Under the pieces are notes generated by a model. That model was not told the DNA's origin, searched no databases, and saw nothing but the letters and a program-made list of their open reading frames with translations. Position numbers and translations under genes: made by a program. Positions 7,382-17,694 of a stretch of 64,000 bases of DNA are shown here, piece by piece. The stretch is from Bacillus sp. PK3_68 (GTDB taxonomy: Bacteria > Bacillota > Bacilli > Bacillales > Domibacillaceae), in NCBI RefSeq assembly GCF_003600835.1, contig NZ_NQYC01000001.1, positions 1,240,001 to 1,304,000 of the forward strand, read 5' to 3'. How positions within the stretch are numbered: position 1 is the first letter of the stretch; the number at the start of each line of letters is the position of its first letter.

Positions 7382-8017
7382 CTATAAAATGGCTTTTTGT
7401 TCAAGAACCGTTTGAATTTTTGTTACCATGAGGTCGATGGCTACATGATTTTGGCCACCTTCCGGGATAATAATATCTGCATAGCGCTTCGTTGGTTCAA
7501 TGAACTGGTTATGCATCGGCCGGACTATATTTAAGTATTGATCAACGACAGATTCAAACGTACGTCCCCGCTCCTTAATGTCCCGAATCATCCGGCGAAT
7601 AATGCGCAAATCTGCATCCGTATCAACAAATAACTTAATATCCATTAAATCACGCAGACGCTCATCCTCCAGTACGAGAATGCCTTCAAGTATAATGACA
7701 TCTTTCGGCTCCATCCGGATCGTTTCAGCCGAACGTGTATGCCGAGCATAATCATACACCGGCTTTTCGACTGCTTTGTATTCCAATAAATTTTCAATAT
7801 GACTGATGAGTAAATCGTTATCAAAAGCAAGGGGATGATCATAGTTCGTCTTCAGCCGTTCTTCAAATGGCAGATGACTTTGATCTTTATAATAATAGTC
7901 TTGCTCAATAACCATAACAGAATGTCCTTTAAAATGCTCGGCAATTGACTTTGTAACGCTCGTTTTGCCGGAACCGGAACCGCCGGCAACACCGATGACA
8001 ACTGGCTTTTGGTCCAT
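7382..8017 (-). CDS. udk: Uridine kinase
   Basis: Phosphorylates uridine and cytidine in pyrimidine salvage. The P-loop GGSGSGKT lies at residues 12-19. The [15 protein letters not shown] segment is the nucleoside-binding region and the [21 protein letters not shown] block the lid. 211 residues is the normal length. It sits in the order trmR-trhP1-trhP2-udk-greA, as in B. subtilis, with 5 nt separating it from trhP2, so it is probably in the same transcript. Confidence 0.95.
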   Translation of the reverse strand: MDQKPVVIGVAGGSGSGKTSVTKSIAEHFKGHSVMVIEQDYYYKDQSHLPFEERLKTNYDHPLAFDNDLLISHIENLLEYKAVEKPVYDYARHTRSAETIRMEPKDVIILEGILVLEDERLRDLMDIKLFVDTDADLRIIRRMIRDIKERGRTFESVVDQYLNIVRPMHNQFIEPTKRYADIIIPEGGQNHVAIDLMVTKIQTVLEQKAIL

Positions 8018-8022
8018 GAAAC

Positions 8023-9297
8023 TTATTCAAGCCCCTTTCGCATCATGTTATTTGGGTACACTGGTTTTGCTGTTTTAAAACGGACAATTTGCAGCGGGTG
8101 GCGAGCGGCATCCAACTCATTCCCCTGCTCATCCCATATCACCTCTACCGTTTGTGTGAAACCTTCAATTTCCGGACCAAAGAACTCGACTTCGTCTCCC
8201 GGGCGGAAAAAGTTCCGTTGTTGCAGAGTAACGATTCCTGTCTCTTCTTCATAATCAAGAACAAGTCCGGCAAAATCATATGAAGCTTTTTTCCCATGAA
8301 CACCAAATAACTGCTCTTCTACGCCAGGAGTGCCTTCGAAGAAAGCCGGAGCTGCTGGGCGGTTCGCACATTTTTCAAGTTCATCGAGCCATTCCTGCTT
8401 GATTTGAAAATGATCTGGATCGGCACAGTAAGCATCAATTACCTTTCGATAGACACTAACCACTGTCGCAATGTAGTGAATGGATTTCATACGGCCTTCA
8501 ATTTTTAAGCTGTCTATGCCTAACTCAATGAGCTTTGGAATCGATTCAACAAGCTTTAAATCTTTTGGACTCATCGCAAAAGGCGAATCATCCTCAGAAA
8601 ATAAAGCCTGTTCGCCGTTATCCTCAAGTGAATAAAGGTCATAGTCCCAACGGCATGACTGACAGCATCCTCCCCGGTTTGAATCACGGGCCGTCATATG
8701 ATTACTCAGAACACAGCGGCCTGAATAAGCAATACACATTGCACCGTGAATAAATGTTTCAATTTCAATATCAACCTTTTCCTTCATTTCACGCATTTCT
8801 TCACTTGTTGTTTCTCGAGCAAGAACAACCCGGTGCAGCCCTTCCTCTTTCCAGTACTGAACTGCACGCCAGTTAGACAAAGATTGCTGTGTGCTCAAGT
8901 GGACTTCCACTTTTGGTGCAACACGCCGGCATGTCTCAATAATAAGCGGATCTGCGACGATAATACCGGTGATGCCAGCCTCCTGCAATCCTCGCAAATA
9001 GTCTTCGAGCCCGTCTATGTTCTCATTGTGCGCATAAATGTTAGTTGTTACATATATTTTGGCCCCATATTTTCGAGCAAACTCCACGCCTTCTTTCATT
9101 TCTTCTAATGTAAAGTTTCCCGCATTTGAACGAAGGCCATACTCTTGACCGCCAATATACACAGCGTCTGCTCCGTAATGAATAGCGATCTTTAATTTCT
9201 CAAGTGTGCCTGCTGGCGCCAGCAATTCTGGTTTTTTCACAATAACCCGCTTGCCGTCAACGACGGTTGAAATCTTATCGTTTATAACCGCACTCAC
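8023..9297 (-). CDS. trhP2: TrhP2 (YrrO), U32-family tRNA U34 hydroxylation protein
   Basis: Peptidase-U32-like protein. In B. subtilis YrrN and YrrO (TrhP1/TrhP2) are required for the prephenate-dependent route to 5-hydroxyuridine at tRNA position 34. The 424 residues show the N-terminal TIM-barrel start [19 protein letters not shown], the U32 signature [18 protein letters not shown], and a second cysteine group GGCCQSC that could complete an iron-sulfur site. The GTG at 9297 follows AAGGAGGA. It forms an operon with trhP1 and trmR, whose products act on the same nucleotide. Confidence 0.92.
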   Translation of the reverse strand: MSAVINDKISTVVDGKRVIVKKPELLAPAGTLEKLKIAIHYGADAVYIGGQEYGLRSNAGNFTLEEMKEGVEFARKYGAKIYVTTNIYAHNENIDGLEDYLRGLQEAGITGIIVADPLIIETCRRVAPKVEVHLSTQQSLSNWRAVQYWKEEGLHRVVLARETTSEEMREMKEKVDIEIETFIHGAMCIAYSGRCVLSNHMTARDSNRGGCCQSCRWDYDLYSLEDNGEQALFSEDDSPFAMSPKDLKLVESIPKLIELGIDSLKIEGRMKSIHYIATVVSVYRKVIDAYCADPDHFQIKQEWLDELEKCANRPAAPAFFEGTPGVEEQLFGVHGKKASYDFAGLVLDYEEETGIVTLQQRNFFRPGDEVEFFGPEIEGFTQTVEVIWDEQGNELDAARHPLQIVRFKTAKPVYPNNMMRKGLE

Positions 9298-9312
9298 GTT
9301 TGTTCCTCCTTT

Positions 9313-10242
9313 TTAATAAACCGTTTCCTTGAAGAAGAAGCCTGTATCTAATGGGCGGTGTTCCGGCTGTAACTCTTCAATTTTCTCGAGTAATTCTTCT
9401 TTCACTTCTTCGTACTGCTCAGAATCCTCTACACATAAATCAATAGCCTGGCGATAAAGCCTCGTCACTTCCAGTAAATATTCCGGTGAATGCAGGATCC
9501 CATCAATTTTGAAGCTGTCAATCCCCGCTTCTACCATTTCCTCAAGCTCGTCGATCATGCATATATCATTGGGACTCATAATATGGGTACCGTTTTTATC
9601 TTCGAAGATCGGATATTTATTTCCGCGCTCTTTATCGTATAAAAGCATGTTTTTCGCTTCTCTGCGATTTTCGATCTCCATCACTTTCCCCTGATACTCA
9701 AAATAATGGCCTAAAAGCGGCCGTTTAGATTGAAACATACATGTCATGCCATGTACTTGCACCTCAATGGCAACTTCCGCGTGCTCTTTTATATCAATCA
9801 TCTCATCCATGCTTAATTCACGGGCAAGAACAGCTCTCACAGCCCCGCGTTTTCCCCAATAGTTACAAGTGAAGTAATTTGTTGCTGTAGTTTCTGTATT
9901 CCAATGCAGCGGCATATCAGGTGCTACTTCACGAACAGCCATTAGTACAGCAGGGTCTCCAAAAATAATGGCATCGGCTCCTGCTTCTTTGATAAATGCG
10001 ATATACTCATCCAGTTCATTAGCTATTTCATTATGAAAAATAGCATTAACTGCCACATAAGCTTTCTTTTCTTTGCTATGAGCCTTCTCAATTGCTTTTT
10101 TAATTTCTTCTCTGCCAAACTCTCCCGCAAGGCGCAATCCATAGCGCTGCTCGCCAACAACAAATGCATCAGCTCCTGCCTCTGCAAGAAGCTCAATCGC
10201 TTCTATGTTATGCGGAGTAACAAGCAATTCTGGTTTTTTCAC
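9313..10242 (-). CDS. trhP1: TrhP1 (YrrN), U32-family tRNA U34 hydroxylation protein
   Basis: Paralogue of TrhP2 and its partner in making 5-hydroxyuridine-34. It starts MKKPELLVTPHNIEAIELL and has the U32-type segment VQVHGMTCMFQSKRPLLG; the second cysteine group of TrhP2 (GGCCQSC) is absent, so this subunit probably lacks the complete metal site. I prefer the GTG at 10242: AGAGGTGGG stands 9 nt upstream, while the earlier GTG at 10254 lies inside that ribosome binding site. The chosen start gives 309 residues and follows the trmR stop by 1 nt. Confidence 0.9.
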   Translation of the reverse strand: MKKPELLVTPHNIEAIELLAEAGADAFVVGEQRYGLRLAGEFGREEIKKAIEKAHSKEKKAYVAVNAIFHNEIANELDEYIAFIKEAGADAIIFGDPAVLMAVREVAPDMPLHWNTETTATNYFTCNYWGKRGAVRAVLARELSMDEMIDIKEHAEVAIEVQVHGMTCMFQSKRPLLGHYFEYQGKVMEIENRREAKNMLLYDKERGNKYPIFEDKNGTHIMSPNDICMIDELEEMVEAGIDSFKIDGILHSPEYLLEVTRLYRQAIDLCVEDSEQYEEVKEELLEKIEELQPEHRPLDTGFFFKETVY

Positions 10243-10243
10243 G

Positions 10244-10888
10244 TTATTTCCCACCTCTTTTGCGGCTAACTGCTAAACCATCTCCGACCGGGATGATTGC
10301 CGTATCAAAGTCCGGATGATTCATCAGCCACTCATTGTAAGATTGAATTTTCTTTACTAAATTAATCATTCGTTTTGACTCTACCGGGATGCCGGCAACA
10401 TAGCCTTTGAACAACACATTGTCTGTATATACCGTGCCCTCTGGCACTAAAAAAGCGGAATACCCCTCAAAAAATCGAGTGTACTGTCCTTTAGCAGCAT
10501 CAATAAAAATCGCATCGTACGGACCCTTTTTTCCTGCCTCTGCGATTAAATCGAGCGCATCACCGAATAACACCTCTATCCGGCTTTTGCAATCTGAACG
10601 ATGGATATAATCAATAGCCTGCTGATAGCGCGATTCATCCCTTTCAATGGTGATGATCTCTGTCTCTGGAAGGGCTGCAGCCATCCGCAAGGCTGAATAG
10701 CCTATAGCCGTTCCTATTTCTAAAATCCGCTTTGGCTGCTGAATACGCATGATTTGCAGCATGGCTTCTATGCCGGCTGGCTCCATAATTGGCACTCCAT
10801 GTTCCTTAGCAAAAGCTTCCATTTCAATAAATAATGGGGCACGGCTTTTAATCAATGATTCTATATAATGATGAATAATATTGTCCAT
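10244..10888 (-). CDS. trmR: TrmR (YrrM), tRNA 5-hydroxyuridine methyltransferase
   Basis: SAM-dependent O-methyltransferase that in B. subtilis converts 5-hydroxyuridine-34 to 5-methoxyuridine in tRNA. The fold shows RILEIGTAIGYSAL (motif I), the acidic ribose-binding TIERDESRYQQA, FGDAL, FIDAAKGQY (metal/substrate region) and TDNVLFKG. The ATG at 10888 follows GGAGAAGGGG; a TTG at 10906 lies inside that site and is rejected. The length is 214 residues. Its neighbours trhP1 and trhP2 supply its substrate, so the whole wobble-uridine pathway is in one operon. Confidence 0.92.
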   Translation of the reverse strand: MDNIIHHYIESLIKSRAPLFIEMEAFAKEHGVPIMEPAGIEAMLQIMRIQQPKRILEIGTAIGYSALRMAAALPETEIITIERDESRYQQAIDYIHRSDCKSRIEVLFGDALDLIAEAGKKGPYDAIFIDAAKGQYTRFFEGYSAFLVPEGTVYTDNVLFKGYVAGIPVESKRMINLVKKIQSYNEWLMNHPDFDTAIIPVGDGLAVSRKRGGK

Positions 10889-11043
10889 AATACACCCCTT
10901 CTCCAAAAGGCCTGACTGTGCCTTATGTAACTGCGACGATCTCCTGCAACCGAACCTTTCTCCATCCTTATGAGGCAGGCATGGCTATCACAAAAAACTT
11001 TCCTGTTCAAATTAAATAATGGGGAAGCCACATTTCCATTGAC

Positions 11044-11072
11044 AAGAAAAAGAAGAAAGCCTGTCAGCTTTC
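11044..11072 (-). terminator. Terminator of mltG
   Basis: On the minus strand GAAAGC, loop TGACAG, GCTTTC followed by TTCTTTTTCTT. The stem is short but the T-rich tract is clear. Confidence 0.6.
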
Positions 11073-11158
11073 TGCTTGATGGTATTTCATTAACTTGTCT
11101 TTCCCAAAAACACTTGAACTATTTTATCACAATAGCATAGGAAAAGCGATCCTTCTGT

Positions 11159-12276
11159 CTATTGCTTTTGCTGTTCTTGGTAGTTCGTAATGTATTTTTC
11201 CTTTAATTTGCTATGCTCTTCTAAAGTTTTAGCATAGTATACATCCCCTGCAGGAGAAGCAAGGAAATAAAGGAAATCCGTATTTTCAGGATTTAAAGCT
11301 GCCTCCATAGATGAGACACCGCTATTGCCAATCGGTCCTGGTGTCAATCCTTTTACTTTGTAAGTATTATATGGAGAATTCACTTTTAAATCTTCATACA
11401 GAACACGTTTTTTATGTTTGCCGAGTGCATACAGTACTGTTGGGTCTGTTTGTAGCGGCATACCCGCTGCCAGACGATTATAAAATACGCTCGAAATTTT
11501 ATGGCGGTCCGCTTTTTCCGTAGCCTCTTCCTCGATTAAGGAAGAGAGAGTCAACAATTTATGAGTGCTCATTTTTTTTGCAGCCATAGCTGTCCGATAC
11601 TGAACAAGCACACTATCTGTTTTTTCGAGCATATCTTCCACTATTTCTTTGACCGGCTTATTCTTATTCCCATAGTGATAAGTAGCGGGATATAAGTAAC
11701 CTTCAAGCGGATACTTAATGTTTTTAGCAAGTACTTCCTCAGTGAGCAGCTCTGGATACTTTTTCATCATTTCCTGAATAAACACCCGATCATTCATTAC
11801 TTTCAGCACATCACTTGCCGAATGGCCCGTTTGCTTGCCGATAACAGCAGCAATTTGGGTTAGTTGATAACCTTCTGGAACGGTGATCTTCACTTGACCT
11901 TGCCCAATCACTTTTCCTGTTTTTAAGCTTTTGATTAACTCATCCATTGTCATGCTAGGTGTAAAGGAATATTCTCCAGCTTGAAAGTTATCTTCATTTT
12001 TGTATTTTACGTAATATTTAAAGACTTCGGCATTTTTAACGATCCCTTTTTGCTCCAGCTTTTCAGCGATCACTGATAGGCTAGATCCAATTGGAATATT
12101 AACCTGAACAGGAGTATGATCTGCTTTGTTAACAGGCTCTAATGCGGATTGAATGAAAAAGTATCCGCCCGCTGCCAGTCCGCCAATCAGTAGCAGAAAT
12201 AAAATAATGGCAAAAAAATAGCTTTTTTTAACCGTCTCTTTTTGCCAGGCGGCTGGATATATGATTGTTTCGACAT
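11159..12276 (-). CDS. mltG: Endolytic transglycosylase MltG (5' end apparently frameshifted)
   Basis: Membrane-anchored lytic transglycosylase that cuts nascent peptidoglycan and limits strand length. It has a transmembrane helix (FFAIILFLLLIGGLAAGGYF), a LysM-like region, and the YceG domain with the catalytic glutamate in SSLIEEEATEKADRHKIS and the SVFYNRL.AGMPLQTDPTV block. The ATG at 12276 has a good AAAGGGG site 7 nt away and would encode basic MSKQSYIQPPGKKRRLKK, but that frame meets the main frame only if the A7 run (T7 at 12223-12229) had eight bases. As sequenced, the only in-frame start is a GTG at 12280 placed 3 nt from the ribosome binding site. Confidence 0.9.
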
Positions 12277-12356
12277 ACACTTACCCCTTTCAACAAATAA
12301 CGAGCCTTTCTTTGCTTTTTTATTATACTACATCTTTTGAGAAAAGATAGAATTGA

Positions 12357-12386
12357 AAAAAGACCGGGGCAGCCCCGGTCTTTTTT
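12357..12386. terminator. Terminator between yrzB and mltG
   Basis: GACCGGGG, short loop, CCCCGGTC flanked by A5 and T6, directly after the yrzB stop on the minus strand. Confidence 0.85.
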
Positions 12387-12396
12387 GATTGCTTGA

Positions 12397-12684
12397 TTAT
12401 TCCTCTTCTTCCTCATCAAGAAATGTATTCAACATTTCCTCAATTAATTCCCATTCTTCATCAGATTCAATCGGCTGAAGTTCACCATCTTCGCCGTCTT
12501 CACCAGGAATAAAGGCAGAAGCATGAATTTCGATCTCTTCGTTGTCATCTTCTTCTGCTCCAACAGGGAAATAAAGCACATAGGACTTTTCAAACTCATC
12601 AGAATCGAACGTGAAAAGTACCTCGCATAGCTGTTCATTGCCGTTTTCATCAATAATCGTAATTTGTTTTTCTCCGTGGTCCAT
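12397..12684 (-). CDS. yrzB: YrzB family protein (DUF1292)
   Basis: 95-residue, strongly acidic protein of the DUF1292 family, conserved directly after ruvX in Bacillales and of unknown function. It begins [18 protein letters not shown] and contains [13 protein letters not shown] and SYVLYFPVG; the C-terminus is a run of glutamates (FLDEEEEE). The ATG at 12684 follows GAGGTG with 6 nt spacing; the track of the frame extends 3 codons to a GTG inside that site. It lies 13 nt after the corrected ruvX stop and belongs to the yrzL-ruvX-yrzB operon. Confidence 0.9.
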   Translation of the reverse strand: MDHGEKQITIIDENGNEQLCEVLFTFDSDEFEKSYVLYFPVGAEEDDNEEIEIHASAFIPGEDGEDGELQPIESDEEWELIEEMLNTFLDEEEEE

Positions 12685-12697
12685 TTTCTTCACCTCA

Positions 12698-13113
12698 TTA
12701 TTTTTGGCTGTCCAAAAATCCTTGTAGAATCATAGTGGCAGCCATCTTATCAATCACTTTTTTGCGTTTTTTCGGCTCACGTCTGCTTCAAGCAAAACTC
12801 TTTCCGCTGCCATTGTGGTTAGCCGTTCGTCCCAGAGAACGACTGGCAGCGAAAAGCGCTTCTCTAATTTTTTTGCAAAAGATTGGGAAGCCTCACCGCG
12901 TGGACCTATCGTATTGTTCATATTTTTAGGCAGTCCAACGACAAACTTTTCAACTCCATATTCTTTGCATAAGCTCTCAATGCGTCCTAAGCCGAAATCA
13001 TACTTCTCTTCATTGATACGAATCGTTTCCACGCCTTGCGCGGTCCAGCCCAATTCATCGCTAATGGCAACGCCGATTGTCTTTGAACCGACGTCCAACC
13101 CCATAACTCTCAT
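12698..13113 (-). CDS. ruvX: Holliday junction resolvase RuvX/YqgF (frameshifted as sequenced)
   Basis: RNase H-fold nuclease of the YqgF/RuvX family (YrrK in B. subtilis), linked to Holliday junction resolution and rRNA processing. Catalytic residues are visible: D7 in MGLDVGSK, the glutamate of [12 protein letters not shown], and the VVGLPKNMN strand. As sequenced, the frame stops at 12754 after [10 protein letters not shown]. One extra A in the A6 run (T6 at 12767-12772) restores [19 protein letters not shown] and a stop at 12698, giving 138 residues, the normal length, including the last catalytic aspartate (VIDKMAA). A sequencing error is the simplest explanation. Confidence 0.88.
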
Positions 13114-13119
13114 AAAAGT

Positions 13120-13386
13120 TTATTCCTCTCGCTGCTGTTTTAAATACGTTTTCACAAGTTCTTCGATAATTTCATCACGCTCGAGCTTGCGAATCAAATT
13201 GCGCGCATCGTTATGCCTTGGAATATATGCGGGATCGCCGGAAAGCAAATAACCAACAATTTGGTTGATCGGATTATATCCTTTTTCCTGAAGAGCCTTA
13301 TATACTTTAAAAAGTACCTCTTCCACGTTCTGCTCAAACGGTTCTTCTGGAAAATTAAATTTCATCGTCTGATCAAAAGAGCTCAT
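13120..13386 (-). CDS. yrzL: IreB-type regulatory phosphoprotein YrzL (UPF0297)
   Basis: 88-residue protein of the UPF0297/IreB family, phosphorylated by the PASTA Ser/Thr kinase in enterococci. It begins [16 protein letters not shown] and contains the highly conserved [20 protein letters not shown] and [17 protein letters not shown] blocks. The ATG at 13386 follows GAGGTG. It is the second gene of the conserved alaS-yrzL-ruvX-yrzB order; only 6 nt separate it from ruvX, so the two are co-transcribed. Confidence 0.93.
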   Translation of the reverse strand: MSSFDQTMKFNFPEEPFEQNVEEVLFKVYKALQEKGYNPINQIVGYLLSGDPAYIPRHNDARNLIRKLERDEIIEELVKTYLKQQREE

Positions 13387-13468
13387 TAATAGCACCTCGC
13401 TTTAGGCTTGAAAGTGAAAACTCCCTCTTGTACAAGTTATTTCCATTGTACAATAAATTTTCATGGAA

Positions 13469-16102
13469 TCAAATGGATTTCATCCACTCTTCCACAAAAT
13501 TGAGCGCTTCCTCTATTTTTTCAGGATCTTTTCCTCCCGCCTGTGCCATATCCGGGCGTCCGCCTCCGCCTCCGCCACAGCGTGTAGCGACCTCTTTCAC
13601 AAGTTTGCCGGCGTGATATCCTTTTTCAACCAAATCTTTTGTTACGGCAGCAACGATGTTTACTTTATCTCCAGTAGATGCAGCGAGCACAATAACGCCC
13701 GAATCAAGCTTCTGCTTTAATTCATCTGTCATTGAGCGCAAGTTGTTCATATCTGCTGCTTGCACACGGGCAGCGAGGAACTTCACTCCATTGGCTTCTT
13801 GTACACGATCAAGGAGACTGCCTGCTTCTATATTGGACAATTTTTGGGAAAGTGATTCATTTTCACGTTGCAATTCTTTTATTTCTGCCTGCAAACTATC
13901 CACTTTCGTTAAAATATCTTTCGGATTGGCCTTCAGTTTATTGGCTGCTTCTTTTAGAAGAGCCGTCTGGCTGTTCAAGAATTTGTACGCCGCTTCTCCA
14001 GTAACCGCCTCAATCCGGCGTGTGCCGGCCCCGATGCCGCTTTCAGAGACAATTTTGAACAAACCAATGACCGATGTATCCGGCACATGGCAGCCACCGC
14101 ATAACTCCAAGCTATAATCACCGACGGAAACGACACGGACAATATCTCCATACTTCTCTCCGAACAACGCCATTGCTCCCATTTTCTTCGCTTCATCAAT
14201 GGACTTGTGGGCAATGCCAACAGGCAGGCTGTTCCAGATTTTTTCATTGACAATTTCTTCAACTTTCTCAAGCTCTTCCGGTGTCACTTGCCCAAAGTGA
14301 GAAAAGTCAAAACGAAGGCGTTCAGGCTCAACGAGGGATCCCGCTTGGTTTACATGCGTCCCTAAAACATCCTTTAAGGCTTGGTGTAAAAGATGGGTCG
14401 CTGTGTGATTTTTAATAATTTTATTACGGGCAGCAGCATTGACGCGTGCAGTCACTTTTTGGCCAGTTGTCAATGTGCCGCTTTCAATAATAGCGTGTTG
14501 AATGTTTTGACCATTTGGTGCTTTTTGCACATCTTGAACAGCAGCGCGTACACCATCCGCTTCAATAATTCCTTTATCAGCTGTTTGTCCGCCGCTTTCC
14601 GCATAGAATGGAGTCCGGCTTAACACAAGCTGAACAGCTTCACCCGTTTGTGCTTTCTCTACCATTTCACCGTTGGCAATGATAACTTCCACTGTTGCTT
14701 CAGCGGTTAATTCATCGTACCCAGTAAATTCACTTTCCACAGTAATGTCACCAAGCACGCCGCCTTGGACCTGCATGGAACCTACGTCTTGACGGGCTGC
14801 CCGGGCACGTTCGCGCTGGTTCTCCATTTCTCTCTCAAAACCTTCATGGTCAACCTTCATGCCTTCTTCTTCAGCGTATTCTTCTGTTAATTCAACAGGG
14901 AATCCGTACGTATCGTACAAACGGAACACATCAGCTCCTGCAATGGTGTCTGAACCGTTGTTTTTAGCCGACTGGATAACCGCTGATAGAATAGCCAATC
15001 CTTCGTGCAATGTTTCGTGGAAACGCTCTTCCTCATTTTTAATTACACGTTGAATAAATTCTTGCTTATTTTTCACTTCGGGATAGAAATCGTTCATGAT
15101 TTCACCGACAACCGGAACAAGCTCAAACATGAACGGACGGTTAATGTGGATTTGCTTCGCATAACGGACAGCACGACGGAGCAAACGACGAAGTACGTAA
15201 CCGCGGCCTTCGTTGGATGGAAGGGCTCCATCTCCTACAGCAAAAGCAACCGTACGAATATGATCAGCAATTACTTTAAATGCCACATCTTTCTCCTCAC
15301 TTGTACGGTATCTCTCGCCGGAGATAGCTTCTGTTGCTTCAATAATTGGCATAAATAAATCTGTATCAAAGTTTGTCGGCACTTCTTGGATAACAGATGT
15401 CATCCGCTCAAGCCCCATCCCAGTATCGATATTTTTCTTTGGAAGTGGCGTATAGGTTCCATCAGGATTGTGGTTAAATTGAGAAAATACTAAGTTCCAA
15501 ATTTCTAAATAACGCTCATTTTCCCCGCCTGGATAAAGCTCTGGGTCCGTTTCATCATTTCCGTATGACTCGCCACGGTCATAGAAGATTTCCGTATTTG
15601 GTCCACTTGGCCCTTCACCTATATCCCAGAAATTCCCTTCCAATCGAATGATTCGCTCTTCTGGCAGCCCTATTTCTTCATGCCAGATAACAAAGGCTTC
15701 ATCGTCTTCCGGATGAATAGTCACGGACAATTTGTCGGGCTCAAGAGCCATCCATTTTTCATCAGTTAAAAATTCCCAAGCCCAATGAATCGCTTCTTTT
15801 TTAAAATACTCTCCAATTGAGAAATTCCCAAGCATTTCAAAGAAAGTATGGTGGCGGGCTGTTTTTCCGACATTTTCAATATCGTTTGTCCGGATGGACT
15901 TTTGAGCATTGACGATTCGCGGATTTTCAGGGATCACTCGGCCATCAAAATATTTTTTTAAAGTGGCTACACCGCTGTTGATCCACAACAAACTTGGATC
16001 ATCATGGGGTACGAGTGGGGCACTCGGCTCCACACGGTGATTTTTCTCCTGAAAGAAATCTAAAAACATCTGACGAATTTGAGCACCAGTCAACGTTTTC
16101 AT
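13469..16102 (-). CDS. alaS: Alanyl-tRNA synthetase
   Basis: Charges tRNA-Ala. The 877 residues include the class II catalytic core at the N-terminus ([37 protein letters not shown]), the editing domain with HTATHLLHQ near residue 570 and the zinc ligands in CGGCHV near 668, a coiled-coil linker ([19 protein letters not shown]), and the glycine-rich C-Ala/DHHA1 end [17 protein letters not shown]. The ATG at 16102 follows AGGAGG; a TTG two codons earlier is less well placed. Transcription is controlled by the T-box leader immediately upstream. Confidence 0.97.
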   Translation of the reverse strand: MKTLTGAQIRQMFLDFFQEKNHRVEPSAPLVPHDDPSLLWINSGVATLKKYFDGRVIPENPRIVNAQKSIRTNDIENVGKTARHHTFFEMLGNFSIGEYFKKEAIHWAWEFLTDEKWMALEPDKLSVTIHPEDDEAFVIWHEEIGLPEERIIRLEGNFWDIGEGPSGPNTEIFYDRGESYGNDETDPELYPGGENERYLEIWNLVFSQFNHNPDGTYTPLPKKNIDTGMGLERMTSVIQEVPTNFDTDLFMPIIEATEAISGERYRTSEEKDVAFKVIADHIRTVAFAVGDGALPSNEGRGYVLRRLLRRAVRYAKQIHINRPFMFELVPVVGEIMNDFYPEVKNKQEFIQRVIKNEEERFHETLHEGLAILSAVIQSAKNNGSDTIAGADVFRLYDTYGFPVELTEEYAEEEGMKVDHEGFEREMENQRERARAARQDVGSMQVQGGVLGDITVESEFTGYDELTAEATVEVIIANGEMVEKAQTGEAVQLVLSRTPFYAESGGQTADKGIIEADGVRAAVQDVQKAPNGQNIQHAIIESGTLTTGQKVTARVNAAARNKIIKNHTATHLLHQALKDVLGTHVNQAGSLVEPERLRFDFSHFGQVTPEELEKVEEIVNEKIWNSLPVGIAHKSIDEAKKMGAMALFGEKYGDIVRVVSVGDYSLELCGGCHVPDTSVIGLFKIVSESGIGAGTRRIEAVTGEAAYKFLNSQTALLKEAANKLKANPKDILTKVDSLQAEIKELQRENESLSQKLSNIEAGSLLDRVQEANGVKFLAARVQAADMNNLRSMTDELKQKLDSGVIVLAASTGDKVNIVAAVTKDLVEKGYHAGKLVKEVATRCGGGGGGRPDMAQAGGKDPEKIEEALNFVEEWMKSI

Positions 16103-16134
16103 ATACAATTCCTCCTGTTAAATAATGAATGGGA

Positions 16135-16406
16135 TCGGTCATTTCAAGGCAACAAAAAAAGCCCCGTTCCCCGGACAGGGACGAAGCTTTTCGCGGTACC
16201 ACCCTGATTATGAACCAAAGCTTGCCAGTTCATCTCTCAAAGGCCTTAACGCGGCAAACGGCAGGGATTAGCTGCTCTCCGGACTAGCTTTCCGTTACCC
16301 TTCACCTGGAGCTTCTTCCAGCCATGGAAACTCCTCTCTGACATGCTCGGCACTTAGGTGGACTATAACATACTCGATCCATCATTGATTTATATTTGTT
16401 GAGATA
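16135..16406 (-). promoter_or_regulatory. T-box riboswitch (tRNA-Ala) of alaS
   Basis: The leader contains the T-box AGGGTGGTACCGCG, whose variable base (TGGTACC) fits a discriminator A73, followed by a terminator ending GGGGCTTTTTTT near 16150. Stem I shows AGAGAGG, a GGCTGGAAGAAGC apical region and GCTAGTCCGGAG; GCT at 16288-16286 is the probable alanine specifier. Uncharged tRNA-Ala would stabilise the antiterminator and let transcription reach alaS. Confidence 0.93.
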
Positions 16407-16412
16407 TATCGA

Positions 16413-16442
16413 ATTATAAAAAACTCTGAACCTGTTTGTCAA
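16413..16442 (-). promoter_or_regulatory. Promoter of the alaS leader
   Basis: TTGACA (16442-16437) and TATAAT (16418-16413), both perfect, with an 18-nt spacer. The -35 overlaps the stop codon of the upstream permease gene. Confidence 0.85.
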
Positions 16443-17518
16443 TGCGGAGCTTTTTGCAAACGGACCTTCACTCGCCTTTCCGCCATAAAGGCTGCCTTAA
16501 AAATGATGAGAACCGGCACAGCAATAATAAGGCCGATAATCCCTCCTGCCTCCCCACCAAGCAACAGGGCCCCGATAATGAATAATGGATGGAGATGGAC
16601 ACTTTTTCCGACGACCCACGGGGACAGCACATTCCCTTCGATAAACTGCAAAAAAAGCACGATAATTGCTGTATAGATAGCCAATCTCCCGGATATAGTT
16701 AATGCCACAAAAACAGCTGGAACAGCCCCAATAATTGGCCCAAAATACGGGATGACATTCGTAATTCCGATGATCAAGCCGAGCAAAATAGCATATTTAA
16801 GACCTATGAATGTGAAGAGGAGAGCTGCCACAGCCCCGATAACTAAGCAGACCAACAGCTGGCCTCTGATATATCCTCCTAATGATCTGTCCAATTCTTT
16901 GATAAACCGCAACGCCCTTGTTCTCCACCTTTTTGGTGTAAAGGTCCAAGCGGCTTTTTTTACCCGATCGATGTCTTTCAATAAATAAAAAGAGATGAAA
17001 GGCACAACGGCTAGCAGCAGAAGGAAATTGACCATTTTCATGAGCACATTCATAAATGCTTCCACAAGGCCTGAAAGCCAAAGTTCAAAGCTGACAATGC
17101 GATTATGAATCTTTTCTTGTATTCCATCCGGCCAAGTCAATGTTTCTGCTTCAAGAGCAATGATCTGTTCTTCATACATCTTTGACAGCTCAGGAGCACT
17201 TTGTGACAATTCTCTAAGCTGATCGATAAATAAAGGTACACCTCGAAATAAGCAAATACCGATGATGCCAAAAAACAAGATATAAATAAGCAAGATTGAC
17301 ATGGTTCTAGACACGCCCCGCTCAGCCATTTTTTCTACAAGCGGATGCAGCAAATAGGCTATAAATCCGCCTAATAAAAAAGGCATAAGACTCACGAGCA
17401 CTCCCCGCAACAGCGGACTCAACACAGGATTTAACAAATACAAAACATACACCGTCAGCAACATTAGCAGTCCTGCACAAGCTAAATACAGCCACTTCAA
17501 CTTCAATTTATTTTCCAT
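16439..17518 (-). CDS. yrrI: AI-2E family transporter (YrrI)
   Basis: Polytopic membrane protein of the AI-2E/PerM family, about 359 residues with 7-8 predicted helices, two at the N-terminus (WLYLACAGLLMLLTVYVLYL and the following one), a central amphipathic region and the conserved C-terminal helices containing IIGITNVIPYFGPIIGAVPA. Substrates vary across the family (quorum signals, Na+/Li+ exchange), so none is assigned. The ATG at 17518 has AAAGGA about 11 nt upstream; an ATG at 17530 abuts that site and is less likely. It lies upstream of alaS as in B. subtilis. Confidence 0.88.
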   Translation of the reverse strand: MENKLKLKWLYLACAGLLMLLTVYVLYLLNPVLSPLLRGVLVSLMPFLLGGFIAYLLHPLVEKMAERGVSRTMSILLIYILFFGIIGICLFRGVPLFIDQLRELSQSAPELSKMYEEQIIALEAETLTWPDGIQEKIHNRIVSFELWLSGLVEAFMNVLMKMVNFLLLLAVVPFISFYLLKDIDRVKKAAWTFTPKRWRTRALRFIKELDRSLGGYIRGQLLVCLVIGAVAALLFTFIGLKYAILLGLIIGITNVIPYFGPIIGAVPAVFVALTISGRLAIYTAIIVLFLQFIEGNVLSPWVVGKSVHLHPLFIIGALLLGGEAGGIIGLIIAVPVLIIFKAAFMAERRVKVRLQKAPH

Positions 17519-17629
17519 CGGATCCGACATCCTTTAATAAACCGTTTTATCTAGTTTGCAGCTAGATGCCATTTGTTTATTCATCCAATTAAGAAGATCG
17601 ATCCATTGCCTCAACAGACTTTCTTTTAA

Positions 17630-17665
17630 AAAAGCTTGTGAAGGAATTCCTTCACAAGCTTTTTC
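17630..17665. terminator. 36-bp perfect palindromic terminator
   Basis: AAAAAGCTTGTGAAGGAA and its exact complement, centred on GAATTC. The flanking A and T runs let it work on either strand. On the minus strand it ends the recD2/zinc-ribbon transcript after repeat locus B. Confidence 0.88.
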
Positions 17666-17694
17666 AGCCCAAATCTATATGATGCCGGCCAGAG

